This document shows, piece after piece, positions 35,655-44,196 of a stretch of 46,700 bases of DNA. This DNA is from Calditrichota bacterium (GTDB lineage Bacteria; Electryoneota; Electryoneia; Electryoneales; Electryoneaceae), in NCBI GenBank assembly GCA_018263585.1, contig JAANWZ010000031.1:1-46700 (forward strand), given 5' to 3'. The translations under genes were made by a program, and so were the position numbers. Position 1 is the first letter of the stretch. The number at the start of each line of letters is the position of its first letter. The notes below the pieces were generated by a model. The model was not told the DNA's origin. It searched no databases and saw only the letters and a program-made list of their open reading frames with translations.

Positions 35655-36220
35655 CGATCTGTCATCCTTCACCCCCCGCACTCCTTTTGTGTGGGGGGTG
35701 AGGCATCTCGAGCACAGACCGGGATTGTGTGATCCTGAACCCCCGCACGTCAATGTGTTCGGGCGTGAAGGATCTACCGGCAGGTACCGCGCAGGGTGCG
35801 CGTCAAATAACCCGCGGGTAGTGTACCGCGCAGATCCTTGACTCGCGCCGCCTCAACAGATACAGATGGCGGCGCGGTTCAGGATGACACGGCCGGATGC
35901 GCCGAAACAAACCGGCGCTACGGCGAGAGGGGGACGCTTGCTGGCAAGCGTCCCCCTCCCGTTTCCTCGTGCCCGCGCTTGCGCCCTTCTCTCGTGCCCG
36001 CGCTTGCTTGTCAAGCGCGGCGCCCTCCGGTACACGAAACCCGGGGCTGAACGCCCCGGGCCACACGGACGTCAGGCGCAGGGAAACCCGGGAGTGACCC
36101 CGGGTTTCCCATCCGTGCGGCCGCAGCGCACATCCCCTCTCCGATCAGCCGCGCGGGCAGGCTCGCACGGCCGGTACACGGCAGACGGTGTAGCCCGGGG
36201 TCGCCGACCCCGGGGAGGGC
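35655..36220. repeat. Largest hairpin cluster in the window
   Basis: Within 560 bases: ATCCTTCACCCCCCGCAC-loop-GTGTGGGGGGTG (35665-35700); TCCTGAACCCCCGCAC-loop-GTGTTCGGGCGTGAAGGATCT (about 35733-35775); AGATCCTTGACT with arms CGCGCCGCC/GGCGGCGCG (35844-35852, 35868-35876) and TTCAGGATGACAC; companion GCGCCG-aaacaaac-CGGCGC (about 35900-35919); GGGGGACGCTTGC-tg-GCAAGCGTCCCCC (35929-35956); CCGCGCTTG-cttgt-CAAGCGCGG (35998-36020); CCCGGGGC-tgaac-GCCCCGGG (36040-36060); GGGAAACCCGGG-loop-CCCGGGTTTCCC (36081-36110); CCCGGGGTC-gcc-GACCCCGGG (36194-36214). The remaining spacer to 36477 holds no clear gene. Confidence 0.85.
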
Positions 36221-36477
36221 TCCACGGCAGAGGACGGCCGTCCCGGCTGTCTCCACGTGCGGGCGAAAACGTCGGCCGTCTCGCTTGTCGCGCTTGTTTC
36301 GTGATTCCCGGTGTTGTAGCATACACCGTCATCCCGCGCATTCGTCCGCAGGCGATTGCCAGCTTGTCACGCGGGTTTCCGGCGTTTTCCGGAACGCAAC
36401 ACTTGGGACGGGAATATGGGCTGCGGACGGCGGGTGGTCGGTGCGAGTCAACCTCGTTGCTCGTGGAGCTTGAGAAG

Positions 36478-38787
36478 ATGAGCCGGTGCCTTTCCGCCGT
36501 ACTTGTGATCCTGCTCGCCGGGATCACGGCCGCGGGAATCTCCGCGCAGCGCTCCGCCCCGGGGCTTGCCGGAGATTCGGTCATCGACGCGTACAAACGC
36601 TGGGACTCCGGGCAGTCCCTCTCTCGCCCGGACATCAGTTTGTTGCGCGCGCACGGCGACCTGCTCGATCGCGGCGCCGTTCGCGACGATCCCGGCCGCC
36701 ACGCAGCCGGACCGGACGGTTTCGGCTACGCGTACCGCGACAGCTACGAACCGGACGGTCCTGCATACTCGTGGGTGGACATCAGCGGGACCGGCGCCGA
36801 GATCGCGGCGGGCTTCGGGCTTGGCGACGAGGATGTCGTCGGGCCGTTCCCGATCGGTTTCGATTTCCCCTTCTACGGCGGCCTCGTTGACCAGTTCTGG
36901 GTGCAGTCGAACGGTGTGATCTCGTTCTTCCCCGCGTTCGTTCTGCCGGTCAACCACCCGATCCCGTACCAGAACTACGGCGCGATGGTCGCGTGGTTCT
37001 GGGACGACCTCGACCCCGACAACGGCGAGGACAGCGGACCGGTGTACTATGAGACACGCGACGTGGGCGGCGTGCGCGCGCTCGTCGTATCGCTGCTGGA
37101 CCAGGATGAGTATCCGGGCGGTCCGAACCAGGACAGGATCAGCGCGCAGGTGCTGCTGCTCGAGGACGGACGGATTCGGTTCCAGTACGCGTCCGTGGAT
37201 GACGGGTTCGACATTGCGGGCGGCACGATCGGCATCCAGGGCGCGGGCGGTGAATACGGATCCTGCTACCTCTGCGACGGCGATCCCGCGGGTGTGCCGG
37301 CGGCCGGGCTCGCGGTCGAGTTCGAAAGGGCTCCGCCGAACGCAGTGTTGACCGGTCTCGTCGTGGACACGACGAACGCGAGCGTGATCGCGGGCGCCGA
37401 GGTCGCGGTCGGCTCAGCGCAGGCGGTCACCGGTGAGAACGGGCGCTTCCTGTTTCCCCCCCGGCATCCCGGCGACGGGATCCCGCTGGTCGTGAAGGCC
37501 GAAGGGTACCACGTGCTGCACACCGAGGTGGACGTTTCCCCCGGGCTCAATCAGTACGTTCTCGCGCTCAAGCCGTTCGACGCTCCGCTCGACCGGACCT
37601 ACCTCAGTTCGTTTGAAGTCAACCGGGGCGTGCTCACTCCCCGCCTCGGGAACGAGAACTGGAGCTACGGCGAGCCGACGTCGAACCCGCCCGGCGCTCA
37701 CACTCCGCCGCGCGCATGGGTCACCGGTCTGAACGGGAATTACGCTAACAACTCCAGTGACTGGCTCGTCACCCGCAAGCCGTTCCTCCTCCAGCAGGGC
37801 GCGTTTCTTCGGTATTGGCACTGGTATGATATCGAGGCGGACTGGGACGGCTACAACGTGAAACTCACGCTTGACGGCGGCGAGACCTGGCTCCTGCTTG
37901 TCCCGGAGGCCGGGTACAGCGACCAGGACGGGATCCCCGCGAACGGCTGGCAACCGTGCTTCAACAACGCCGGCGGGGGCGGCCAATGGGAGCAGGTCAC
38001 GTTCGATCTCTCGCAGTACGCCGGCGAACGGGTCTGGCTCGGGTTCCATTTCGTCTCCGATCCCTTCCTCGCGTTTCCGGGGGTCTGCATCGACGACCTC
38101 GAGATTCATGTGGACGAGCCGTTCGAGGGGTTCGCCTTGTACAGCGAGGCGCAGGTGGACCTGGTGCCTCCGTACGGCGGCGAGGTTTCGTTCTACTGCA
38201 CGCTGTTGAGTCCGTTGCAGCAGCCGTACACGACGGACGCTTGGACCGCCGCGCGGTTGCCCAACGGGTCGTTCTCCGGCACGATCCAACTCACCGAGTT
38301 CACGTTGCACCCGGGTTTGACGACTACGCCTGTGCTCACCGTCGCTGTACCGGACACAGCTCCCGCGGGTGAGTACCGGATGTTCGCGCGGATCGGTTTC
38401 TACCCCTGCTGGACGGCCGCGCAGGGATCGTTCCCATTCGTGAAACAGTCGGACCGGTCGTTGCGCCCCGCGGGGTGGGGTTTACCGGCTGCGCCCGCGG
38501 CGGAAGTCCGTGCCGAGCGCGCCGGCGCCGGGAGCCTGCGCGTGTGGCCGAACCCGTTCAACGCGGCGGCCACGGTCGCGTTCGATTTGCCCGCCCGCGG
38601 CCGGCTCGCCGTGAGCCTGCACGACATCACCGGCCGGGAAGTACGTGTGCTCGCCGACCGAGAGTTCGCCCCCGGCTCTCATCAGATCGAGGTGAACGGC
38701 GCCGATTTACCCAGCGGCCTTTATCTGCTCCACCTGTCGGGTGAAAGTGGACTCAATGAGACGCGCAAGCTGCTGCACGTGAAATGA
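36478..38787 (+). CDS. Large secreted multidomain protein with C-terminal sorting domain (paralogue 2)
   Basis: 769 residues with the same domain order as the gene at 33357. Signal peptide LSAVLVILLAGITAAGISAQ; FPIGFDFPFYGG and FWVQSNGVISFFPAF; a regulatory-like insert domain (LTGLVVDTTNASVIAGAEVAV); the jelly-roll with SDWLVTRKPFLL, YNVKLTLDGGETWLLL and GVCIDDLEIHVD; the Ig-like module (558-660); and the sorting domain (from about 686) with WPNPFNAAATVAFDLPA and a TRKLLHVK end. Identity with the first paralogue is clear but moderate, so the duplication is old. ATG 36478 has GAG-rich sequence just ahead; the open frame upstream runs through palindromes and is not coding. Probably exported and surface-attached. 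Confidence 0.87.
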   Translation: MSRCLSAVLVILLAGITAAGISAQRSAPGLAGDSVIDAYKRWDSGQSLSRPDISLLRAHGDLLDRGAVRDDPGRHAAGPDGFGYAYRDSYEPDGPAYSWVDISGTGAEIAAGFGLGDEDVVGPFPIGFDFPFYGGLVDQFWVQSNGVISFFPAFVLPVNHPIPYQNYGAMVAWFWDDLDPDNGEDSGPVYYETRDVGGVRALVVSLLDQDEYPGGPNQDRISAQVLLLEDGRIRFQYASVDDGFDIAGGTIGIQGAGGEYGSCYLCDGDPAGVPAAGLAVEFERAPPNAVLTGLVVDTTNASVIAGAEVAVGSAQAVTGENGRFLFPPRHPGDGIPLVVKAEGYHVLHTEVDVSPGLNQYVLALKPFDAPLDRTYLSSFEVNRGVLTPRLGNENWSYGEPTSNPPGAHTPPRAWVTGLNGNYANNSSDWLVTRKPFLLQQGAFLRYWHWYDIEADWDGYNVKLTLDGGETWLLLVPEAGYSDQDGIPANGWQPCFNNAGGGGQWEQVTFDLSQYAGERVWLGFHFVSDPFLAFPGVCIDDLEIHVDEPFEGFALYSEAQVDLVPPYGGEVSFYCTLLSPLQQPYTTDAWTAARLPNGSFSGTIQLTEFTLHPGLTTTPVLTVAVPDTAPAGEYRMFARIGFYPCWTAAQGSFPFVKQSDRSLRPAGWGLPAAPAAEVRAERAGAGSLRVWPNPFNAAATVAFDLPARGRLAVSLHDITGREVRVLADREFAPGSHQIEVNGADLPSGLYLLHLSGESGLNETRKLLHVK

Positions 38788-38856
38788 ACCCAGCCCTCTG
38801 TCGCCCCTGTCTGGCCGTGCCTTCCGCGGCAGGGTAAGGTCATGGTCCGTCCGGTT

Positions 38857-38871
38857 CCGCTCCGGGAGCGG
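38857..38871. terminator. Hairpin CCGCTC-cgg-GAGCGG
   Basis: Perfect 6-bp stem about 70 bases past the stop of the 36478 gene, without a T-run. It could end that transcript; alternatively it is one more short palindrome. Confidence 0.3.
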
Positions 38872-39004
38872 TTGCGGTTGCCCGTGTTTTCTGCTGGAAC
38901 TTGCCACGGCGCCGCGGGTTTCGCGTGCGCGACATCCGCCCGCGCGCCGCGGGCCCGCATGATTCTCCCGTGAGGCCGCCCTTTCGCCCTGATTCCGTCT
39001 GCCG

Positions 39005-39011
39005 TAAATTG
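39005..39011 (+). promoter_or_regulatory. Possible -7 element TAAATTG of the sulfatase-propeller unit
   Basis: TAAATTG is 35 bases upstream of the TTG start. About 20 bases further up is TTTC, a weak -33 match. Confidence 0.35.
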
Positions 39012-39045
39012 CCGCAGATTCGGGCAACCCACACGGGGAGGCACC

Positions 39046-40413
39046 TTGCAGCGACGGCGGTTCATTCGTGTGGCCGGCACAGCCGCGGCCGGAGCCCTCA
39101 GCCTTCCTTCCCTGATCCGTTCGCAGCCGGAACCCGGCCCGAGCATCCTGCTCGTGGTTTTCGACGATCTCAACGACTGGGTCGGCTGCATGGGCGGCCA
39201 CCCGGACGCGCAGACGCCGAATATCGACTTCCTCGCCGAGCAGGGCGCGTTGTTTGACAACGGCCACTGTTCGGCCCCTCAGTGCCTGCCGTCGCGGACG
39301 AGCTTCCTTTATGGCAAGAAGCCGTCCACGCTCGGCGTGTACACGAACCAGGATGAGTGGGAGGACGCGGTCGAGGGTCTGCCGAGCCTGCCGGCGCACA
39401 TGCGCGCGAACGGGTACCGCACGATCCAGGCCGGCAAGATCTTCCACGGCGGCAACCCGGATGACGCGTGGGACGAGCAGAACGGGCACCATCCGGACGC
39501 GCGCATCCCGTGGCGGCCGAACAACGGTTTCCCGCAGTCGTACAACAGCTCGTTCGACTGGTACCCGCTCGACAGCCGCGAACAGTTGATGCTCGACCAC
39601 GAGCTCGCGGACTGGTCGGCGGCGGAGATCAACGCGACGCCCGAAGATCAGCCGTTCTTCCTCGCGATCAACCTGTTTCGCACCCATATCGCGTACACGC
39701 TTCCCCGGCGGTACTACCGGATGTACGACCCGATGGCGATCAGCCTGCCGGAACGGATCCCGAACGATCTCGATGACATCCCGCAGGCGGGGCTCGACAT
39801 GATCACCGAGTTCTATGAGAGCCAGATCGTGAACTACAAGCAGCGCCGGCAAGCGGTCGCCGCCTATCTCGCGGGGATGAGCTACACAGACGCGATGCTC
39901 GGCCGCCTGCTCGAGGGGGCGGCCGGGAGGCTGTTCGACGGCAACACGATCATCTGGCTTGTCAGCGACCACGGCTCCCATTGCGGCGAAAAGGAACACT
40001 GGCTGAAGGGGACGCTGTGGGAGGAATCGACGCACATCCCGTACATCGTGAACGTGCCGGGGATCACCCAGCCGGGCAGCGTCTGCCACCAGCCGGCGAG
40101 CCTGCTCGATCTCTACCCGTCGCTCGTCGAACTCACCAGTGTGCCCGATCCCGGCGGCCTCGAGGGGCTGAGCCTGCAGCCGTGGCTGATCGACCCCGAA
40201 ACTCCGCGTGAGGAGCCGGCGCTGACCACGTTCGGCCCCGGGAATCACGCCGTCCGCACCGACCGCTGGCGCTACATCCGCTACGCCGACCTCAGCGAGG
40301 AGCTCTACGACCACGACAACGATCCGAACGAATGGACGAACGTCGCGGACGACCCGCAGTACGACGATCTCAAGGAAGAACTCGCGCAATGGATGCCCGA
40401 TGACGGACCGTGA
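39046..40413 (+). CDS. Exported sulfatase (alkaline-phosphatase superfamily, iduronate-2-sulfatase-like)
   Basis: Hydrolyses sulfate esters, probably on polysaccharides, outside the cytoplasm. The N-terminus RRRFIRVAGTAAAGALSL is a twin-arginine-type signal. Metal ligands D40-D41 lie in VVFDDLNDW. The formylglycine signature is C80-L-P-S-R, so an FGE or anSME maturase is needed; none is in the window. WLVSDHGSHCGEKEHWLKGTLWEEST (from 304) provides the later metal and sulfate residues. VRTDRWRYIRY and LYDHDNDPNEWTNVADDP match the C-terminal subdomain. The start is TTG 39046 with GGGAGG 5 bases ahead; no better ATG exists. It overlaps the next gene by 14 bases. Confidence 0.92.
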   Translation: MQRRRFIRVAGTAAAGALSLPSLIRSQPEPGPSILLVVFDDLNDWVGCMGGHPDAQTPNIDFLAEQGALFDNGHCSAPQCLPSRTSFLYGKKPSTLGVYTNQDEWEDAVEGLPSLPAHMRANGYRTIQAGKIFHGGNPDDAWDEQNGHHPDARIPWRPNNGFPQSYNSSFDWYPLDSREQLMLDHELADWSAAEINATPEDQPFFLAINLFRTHIAYTLPRRYYRMYDPMAISLPERIPNDLDDIPQAGLDMITEFYESQIVNYKQRRQAVAAYLAGMSYTDAMLGRLLEGAAGRLFDGNTIIWLVSDHGSHCGEKEHWLKGTLWEESTHIPYIVNVPGITQPGSVCHQPASLLDLYPSLVELTSVPDPGGLEGLSLQPWLIDPETPREEPALTTFGPGNHAVRTDRWRYIRYADLSEELYDHDNDPNEWTNVADDPQYDDLKEELAQWMPDDGP

Positions 40414-41872
40414 TCGACAGACCGGCCCCTTCTTCCGCCCGCTTGTCGCCCTGCTGCCGGCGCTCGTGATCGCGCTTGCTCCGGCGGCCGGCGCGCAGCC
40501 GCTGCAGAGCGGACCCGGCAACGATATTCTCCAGTGCGTGACCCCGGTCGAGGGCGGGCGCTTCGCCGTCGCCGGGCGCACTTCTTCCTCCATCGAGCAC
40601 GATCTGAGCGCGATGTTTGCGCTGCTCGATGAAGACGGCGACGTACTCATCGACCTCACCTTCAGCCCCGAGGACTGGACCGAGTTCCGCGACATCGTCC
40701 AGCTCGCGGACGGGTCTCTCGTTGCAGTCGGGGCGACCGGCGACCCGCGTTACGAAGACTACGACATCTACGTGGTCAAACTCACCGCGGACGGCGATGT
40801 CGTCTGGGCGGAAACGTACGGGACCGATGACGAGGACGGGGCGGAGGCGGTGCTCCCGGACGGCGAGGGCGGGGTGTATGTCGCCGGGTTCACGCTCGAG
40901 GCGGAGGCAAACCGAACGGACATGATCTGCCTGCGCATCGACGCGCAGGGCAGCGAATTGTGGGATGTCCGGTTCGGCGGAAACCGCCACGAATCCGCCG
41001 TCGGGATCGCGCGCGCCGCCGAGAATCGCATCGTGCTCGCCGGCAGCACCACGTCCGGCAACGATGACCACCGCGACGCGTATCTCGTCTGCATCGACGA
41101 CGGCGGCAACGAGGTGTGGTCGGACTACTACGTTCTCCCGTACCCACAGGACGGCTCCGCGGTCGCGGCGACCGGCGACGGCGGCGTGCTTGTCACCGGC
41201 GTCACGTTCCCTGACGAGGACAGCGACGAGACCGATCTGCTCCTGCTGCGCGTGAACGACAGCGGGCAGATGATGTGGATCCGGCATTACGGCGGACCGG
41301 GCCTCGACATCGGCACCGGGATTGTCCGGATCCCGGGCGGCGGCTTCTACGTGAGCGGGCGCTGGCACAACGTGGCCGAGCAGCAGACGACGGGCTGGCT
41401 GCTGCGCGTGGACGCGCTCGGCGACACGTTGTGGACGCAGCGGTTCGGCGGCGGGGGCTGGGACCAGTTCAACGACGTTGCGCTGCGCGATGAATCCACG
41501 TACGTCGCCGTCGGCATGATCGACCGCGGCGACGAGTTCCTCACGGACTACATGATCGTCGATGAGGAGCTGGGCGGCGCGGAAGAGAACCCGGCAGCTC
41601 CCCCTTCGACGCAGGTGTTGCTCGACTCCTACCCGAACCCGTTCAACGGGACTGCGGTCGTGACTCTGGAGCTGCCGCACCGGGCCGGGGTTGACCTCCG
41701 GGTGTACAACATCCGCGGCAGGCTCGTCGCGCGGCCGGCGTCCGGTGTCTTCCCCGCGGGCGAGCTGCGCGTTTCCTACATCCCCGGGGCCGTCGCGGGT
41801 GGGATCTACTTCCTCCACGCTGTGGTGGACGGCCGTCCCCGCGCCACGCGAAAGCTCATCTACCTGCCGTAG
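40400..41872 (+). CDS. Secreted beta-propeller-like protein with C-terminal sorting domain
   Basis: 490 residues. The signal peptide is PLVALLPALVIALAPAAGAQP. From about 40 to 390 there are repeated units of roughly 50 residues of the type G-x-D-(E/D)-x-A-x-A-x-P-D-G-G-(V/I)-x-V-x-G, then DxYLVxxxxxGxxxW. Examples are VVWAETYGTDDEDGAEAVLP, LWDVRFGGNRHESAVGIA and LWTQRFGGGGWDQFNDVAL, as in SBBP/propeller proteins. The sorting domain (from about 408) has SYPNPFNGTAVVTLELP and an RATRKLIYLP end. ATG 40400 lies inside the sulfatase gene, so translation is probably coupled and the pair may work together on the surface. Confidence 0.87.
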   Translation: MTDRDRQTGPFFRPLVALLPALVIALAPAAGAQPLQSGPGNDILQCVTPVEGGRFAVAGRTSSSIEHDLSAMFALLDEDGDVLIDLTFSPEDWTEFRDIVQLADGSLVAVGATGDPRYEDYDIYVVKLTADGDVVWAETYGTDDEDGAEAVLPDGEGGVYVAGFTLEAEANRTDMICLRIDAQGSELWDVRFGGNRHESAVGIARAAENRIVLAGSTTSGNDDHRDAYLVCIDDGGNEVWSDYYVLPYPQDGSAVAATGDGGVLVTGVTFPDEDSDETDLLLLRVNDSGQMMWIRHYGGPGLDIGTGIVRIPGGGFYVSGRWHNVAEQQTTGWLLRVDALGDTLWTQRFGGGGWDQFNDVALRDESTYVAVGMIDRGDEFLTDYMIVDEELGGAEENPAAPPSTQVLLDSYPNPFNGTAVVTLELPHRAGVDLRVYNIRGRLVARPASGVFPAGELRVSYIPGAVAGGIYFLHAVVDGRPRATRKLIYLP

Positions 41873-41880
41873 CGGAGCAC

Positions 41881-41955
41881 GTAGCCCGGTTTCGTGGAAA
41901 CCGGGGAGGGTCGGGTTGCACATCACACCCCCCGGGTTCGGCGAACCCGGGCTAC
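41881..41955. repeat. Paired palindromes bracketed by GTAGCCCGG and CCGGGCTAC
   Basis: CCCGGTTTC-gtg-GAAACCGGG (41885-41905) and CCCGGGTTC-ggc-GAACCCGGG (41931-41951). The outer ends GTAGCCCGG and CCGGGCTAC are complementary, so a larger fold is possible. TAGCCCGGGG with arms GGGGTC/GACCCC is at 36191-36214. The cluster lies between the propeller gene and lolC/E. Confidence 0.7.
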
Positions 41956-42019
41956 GCCGCTCCCATCCGTTGAGCAGCCGGAGCTCGTGCCCGCGCGTGA
42001 TCAGGCGGGCTTTTTTCCG

Positions 42020-42027
42020 TACGTTTG
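42020..42027 (+). promoter_or_regulatory. Perfect TAnnTTTG -7 element ahead of lolC/E
   Basis: TACGTTTG, an exact match to the Bacteroidetes -7 consensus, ends 39 bases before ATG 42067. The -33 position holds GTG rather than TTG, so only half of the promoter is strong. Confidence 0.45.
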
Positions 42028-42066
42028 CCGTCAACGAAACCGCGCTTGTGAAAGCGGCCGGGGTCC

Positions 42067-43299
42067 ATGCACTACACCTGGGAAATCGCGAACCGGTACC
42101 TGCGATCGAAGCGGCGCACCGGGTTCATCTCGCTGATCACGTACCTGTCCGCGGCCGGGGTCGCGGTCGGCGCCGCTGCGCTCGTGATCGTGCTCTCGAT
42201 CATGAACGGGTTCGAGGAGGAGGTGCGCGCGCGGATCATCGGCGCGGACGCTCCGCTCCGGGTCGAGACGTTCTCCGGCCGGCCGATCCGTGACTGGCGC
42301 GCGGTCGCGGACACGATCCGCGCGTTCGACCGGGTCGAGGCGGTGACGCCGTACATCCTCGAGAAGGGGATGATCCGCCACCGCCACTACACGGAGGGCG
42401 CCGTGATCCGCGGCATCGACCCGGAGACGGTCGGTGATGTGAACAACCTCCCGGAGATGCTCGTCACCGGCTCGCTCGCCGGGCTCGACCCGCCGCCGGG
42501 CAGCGACGAGCCGGCCGGGATCATCCTCGGTCGCTACCTCGCGGACGTGCTCGCGACCGCGCCGGGCGACACCGTGTTCCTGCTCTCGGCCGCCGGAATG
42601 ACCGGGCCGTTCTCCCAGCCGCGGATGGGCCGGTTCCGTGTGACCGGCGTGTTCGAGTCCGGGCTCGCCGAGTTCGACCAGGTGTTCGCGCTGATCGGGC
42701 TCCACCGCGCGCAGTCACTGTTTCAGTTCGGCGGGGACGTGTCCGGCCTCGACGTGCGCACGACCACGCTCGAGGACGCGAATACAGTGAAGCAGCGGAT
42801 CGACGAGCGGCTCGGCTACCCGCTCCGCCCGCGCACCTGGTTTGAGATGCGCAAGACGCTGTTTTCGTGGATGCAGCTCGAAAAATGGGCGATGTTCATC
42901 GTGCTCAGCCTGATCATTCTCGTCGCCGCGTTCAACATCGTGTCCACGCTCGTGATGGTCACGCTTGAAAAGCGCAAGGAGGTCGGGATCCTGATGGCGA
43001 TGGGCGCGACCCGCCGCGAGATCTCGCGCATCTTCCTCTACCAGGGGTTCGCGGTCGGGGTCTCCGGCACGATCGTCGGGCTGCTGCTCGGGTACGGCCT
43101 GCTCTCGGCACAGCTCAAGTGGAAGTTCTTCAGCCTTCCTTCGGACATCTACATGTTGAATACGCTGCCGGTGCGGATGCAGCCGCTCGATTTCGCCGCG
43201 GTCGGAGTGGTCGGGGTGCTGCTCTGCCTGCTCGCGGCGGTGTATCCGGCTCGCAGGGCTGCGGCGCTTGACCCGGTGGAGGCGATTCGGTATGAATAG
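42067..43299 (+). CDS. Lipoprotein-releasing ABC transporter permease, LolC/LolE type
   Basis: Inner-membrane subunit that, with LolD, extracts outer-membrane lipoproteins. The N-terminus is WEIANRYLRSKRRTGFISLITYLSAAGVAVGAAALVIVLSIMNGFEEEVRARIIG, the standard LolC/E beginning with the first membrane segment (about 22-45). A periplasmic core follows (50-265), then three membrane segments (about 270-400: MFIVLSLIILVAAFNIVSTLVM, KEVGILMAMGATRREISRIF, VGVLLCLLAAVYPARRAA) and the end LDPVEAIRYE. Only one such gene is present, so it may form a homodimer or be LolF-like. It overlaps lolD by 8 bases. The lipoproteins at 3950-9729 are possible clients. Confidence 0.93.
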   Translation: MHYTWEIANRYLRSKRRTGFISLITYLSAAGVAVGAAALVIVLSIMNGFEEEVRARIIGADAPLRVETFSGRPIRDWRAVADTIRAFDRVEAVTPYILEKGMIRHRHYTEGAVIRGIDPETVGDVNNLPEMLVTGSLAGLDPPPGSDEPAGIILGRYLADVLATAPGDTVFLLSAAGMTGPFSQPRMGRFRVTGVFESGLAEFDQVFALIGLHRAQSLFQFGGDVSGLDVRTTTLEDANTVKQRIDERLGYPLRPRTWFEMRKTLFSWMQLEKWAMFIVLSLIILVAAFNIVSTLVMVTLEKRKEVGILMAMGATRREISRIFLYQGFAVGVSGTIVGLLLGYGLLSAQLKWKFFSLPSDIYMLNTLPVRMQPLDFAAVGVVGVLLCLLAAVYPARRAAALDPVEAIRYE

Positions 43300-44017
43300 G
43301 AGAGGGCGCGTTCCCCGCGGATCGGATGACGATTGGTCGAACGATCCCGTGCTCGAGGTTGTCGGCGTTGAGAAGTCGTACGTGCAGGGGCGGCGCACGA
43401 TCGAGGTGCTGCGCGGGGTCGATTTCGCCGTGCGCGCCGGGGAGTTCGTCGCGGTCGTCGGCCCGTCCGGCGCGGGCAAGAGCACGCTGTTGCACATCCT
43501 CGGCACGCTCGAGCGCCCGAGCGCCGGCGAGGTGCGCGTGCTCGGGAATAACGTCGCGGCGCTCCCGGTGGACGAGCAGGCGCAGTTGCGGCGCTCGACG
43601 ATCGGGTTCGTGTTCCAGTTTCACCACCTGCTCCCGGCGTTCTCCGCGCTCGAGAACGTGATGATGCCGGCGCGCGTGCGCGCTGTTGCTGCCCGGGAGG
43701 CGGCGCCGCAGGCACGCGAGTTGCTGCAATCGCTCGGGCTCGGAGAGCGGCTTACGAACAAGCCGGCGGAGTTGAGCGGCGGCGAGCAGCAGCGGGTCGC
43801 GGTCGCGCGCGCGCTGATGAACCGCCCCCGGCTGATGCTCGCGGATGAGCCGACGGGCAACCTCGACCGTGCAACCGGGCGGAAACTGGAGGCCGACCTC
43901 GTGCAATTCGTGCGCGAACGCGGCGCCTCGATCGTCGTCGTCACGCACAACGAGGACTGGGCGGAGAAATCCGACCGCGTCGTCCGGCTCATCGATGGGA
44001 GGATTGTCGCGGACTGA
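43292..44017 (+). CDS. lolD: Lipoprotein-releasing ABC transporter ATPase LolD
   Basis: Cytoplasmic ATPase of the Lol exporter. Walker A GPSGAGKS (57-64), Q-loop FQFHHLLPAFSALENV, signature LSGGEQQR, Walker B LMLADEPTGNLD and the switch His in VVVTHNEDWA are all present. The MacB/LolD-type HHLLPAFSALENVMMPA stretch favours LolD over other importers. ATG 43292 overlaps the permease stop (ATGAATAG), so the two are coupled; an in-frame TTG 8 codons earlier is less likely. A short Arg-rich lead of about 25 residues precedes the ABC domain. CCGGC-gcgga-GCCGG (44018-44032) follows the stop and may terminate the unit. Confidence 0.93.
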   Translation: MNRRGRVPRGSDDDWSNDPVLEVVGVEKSYVQGRRTIEVLRGVDFAVRAGEFVAVVGPSGAGKSTLLHILGTLERPSAGEVRVLGNNVAALPVDEQAQLRRSTIGFVFQFHHLLPAFSALENVMMPARVRAVAAREAAPQARELLQSLGLGERLTNKPAELSGGEQQRVAVARALMNRPRLMLADEPTGNLDRATGRKLEADLVQFVRERGASIVVVTHNEDWAEKSDRVVRLIDGRIVAD

Positions 44018-44189
44018 CCGGCGCGGAGCCGGCGGAGACGCCCGCGCGGGAACAGTTGTCGACCGGTCGCGGTGAACTGGATGCGGGCCCTCCGACCTGC
44101 CCGGGGTTGACCTGCAGCACAGCATCTTCCAATCTCGGGATGCAGTTTCGGAGTAGCGTATCGGGGAGTGAACGTCTCCCGCAAGCTGC

Positions 44190-44196
44190 TATATTG
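44190..44196 (+). promoter_or_regulatory. Possible -7 element TATATTG of clpC
   Basis: TATATTG lies 75 bases upstream of the clpC start in a GC-rich spacer, with GTG at the -33 position. A weaker match than those at clpB and dnaA. Confidence 0.3.

Noticed and set aside
33261-35753. Long open frame antisense to the 33357 secreted-protein gene
   Set aside because: Arg/Val/His-rich composition typical of antisense shadows in GC-rich DNA; the sense strand encodes clear domains.
35929-36110. CRISPR array
   Set aside because: The repeats are single palindromes of different sequence with irregular spacing, no identical direct repeats with unique spacers, and no cas genes nearby.
35866-36477. Upstream in-frame extension of the 36478 gene
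   Set aside because: It runs through a dense cluster of palindromes, and a signal peptide begins at 36478.
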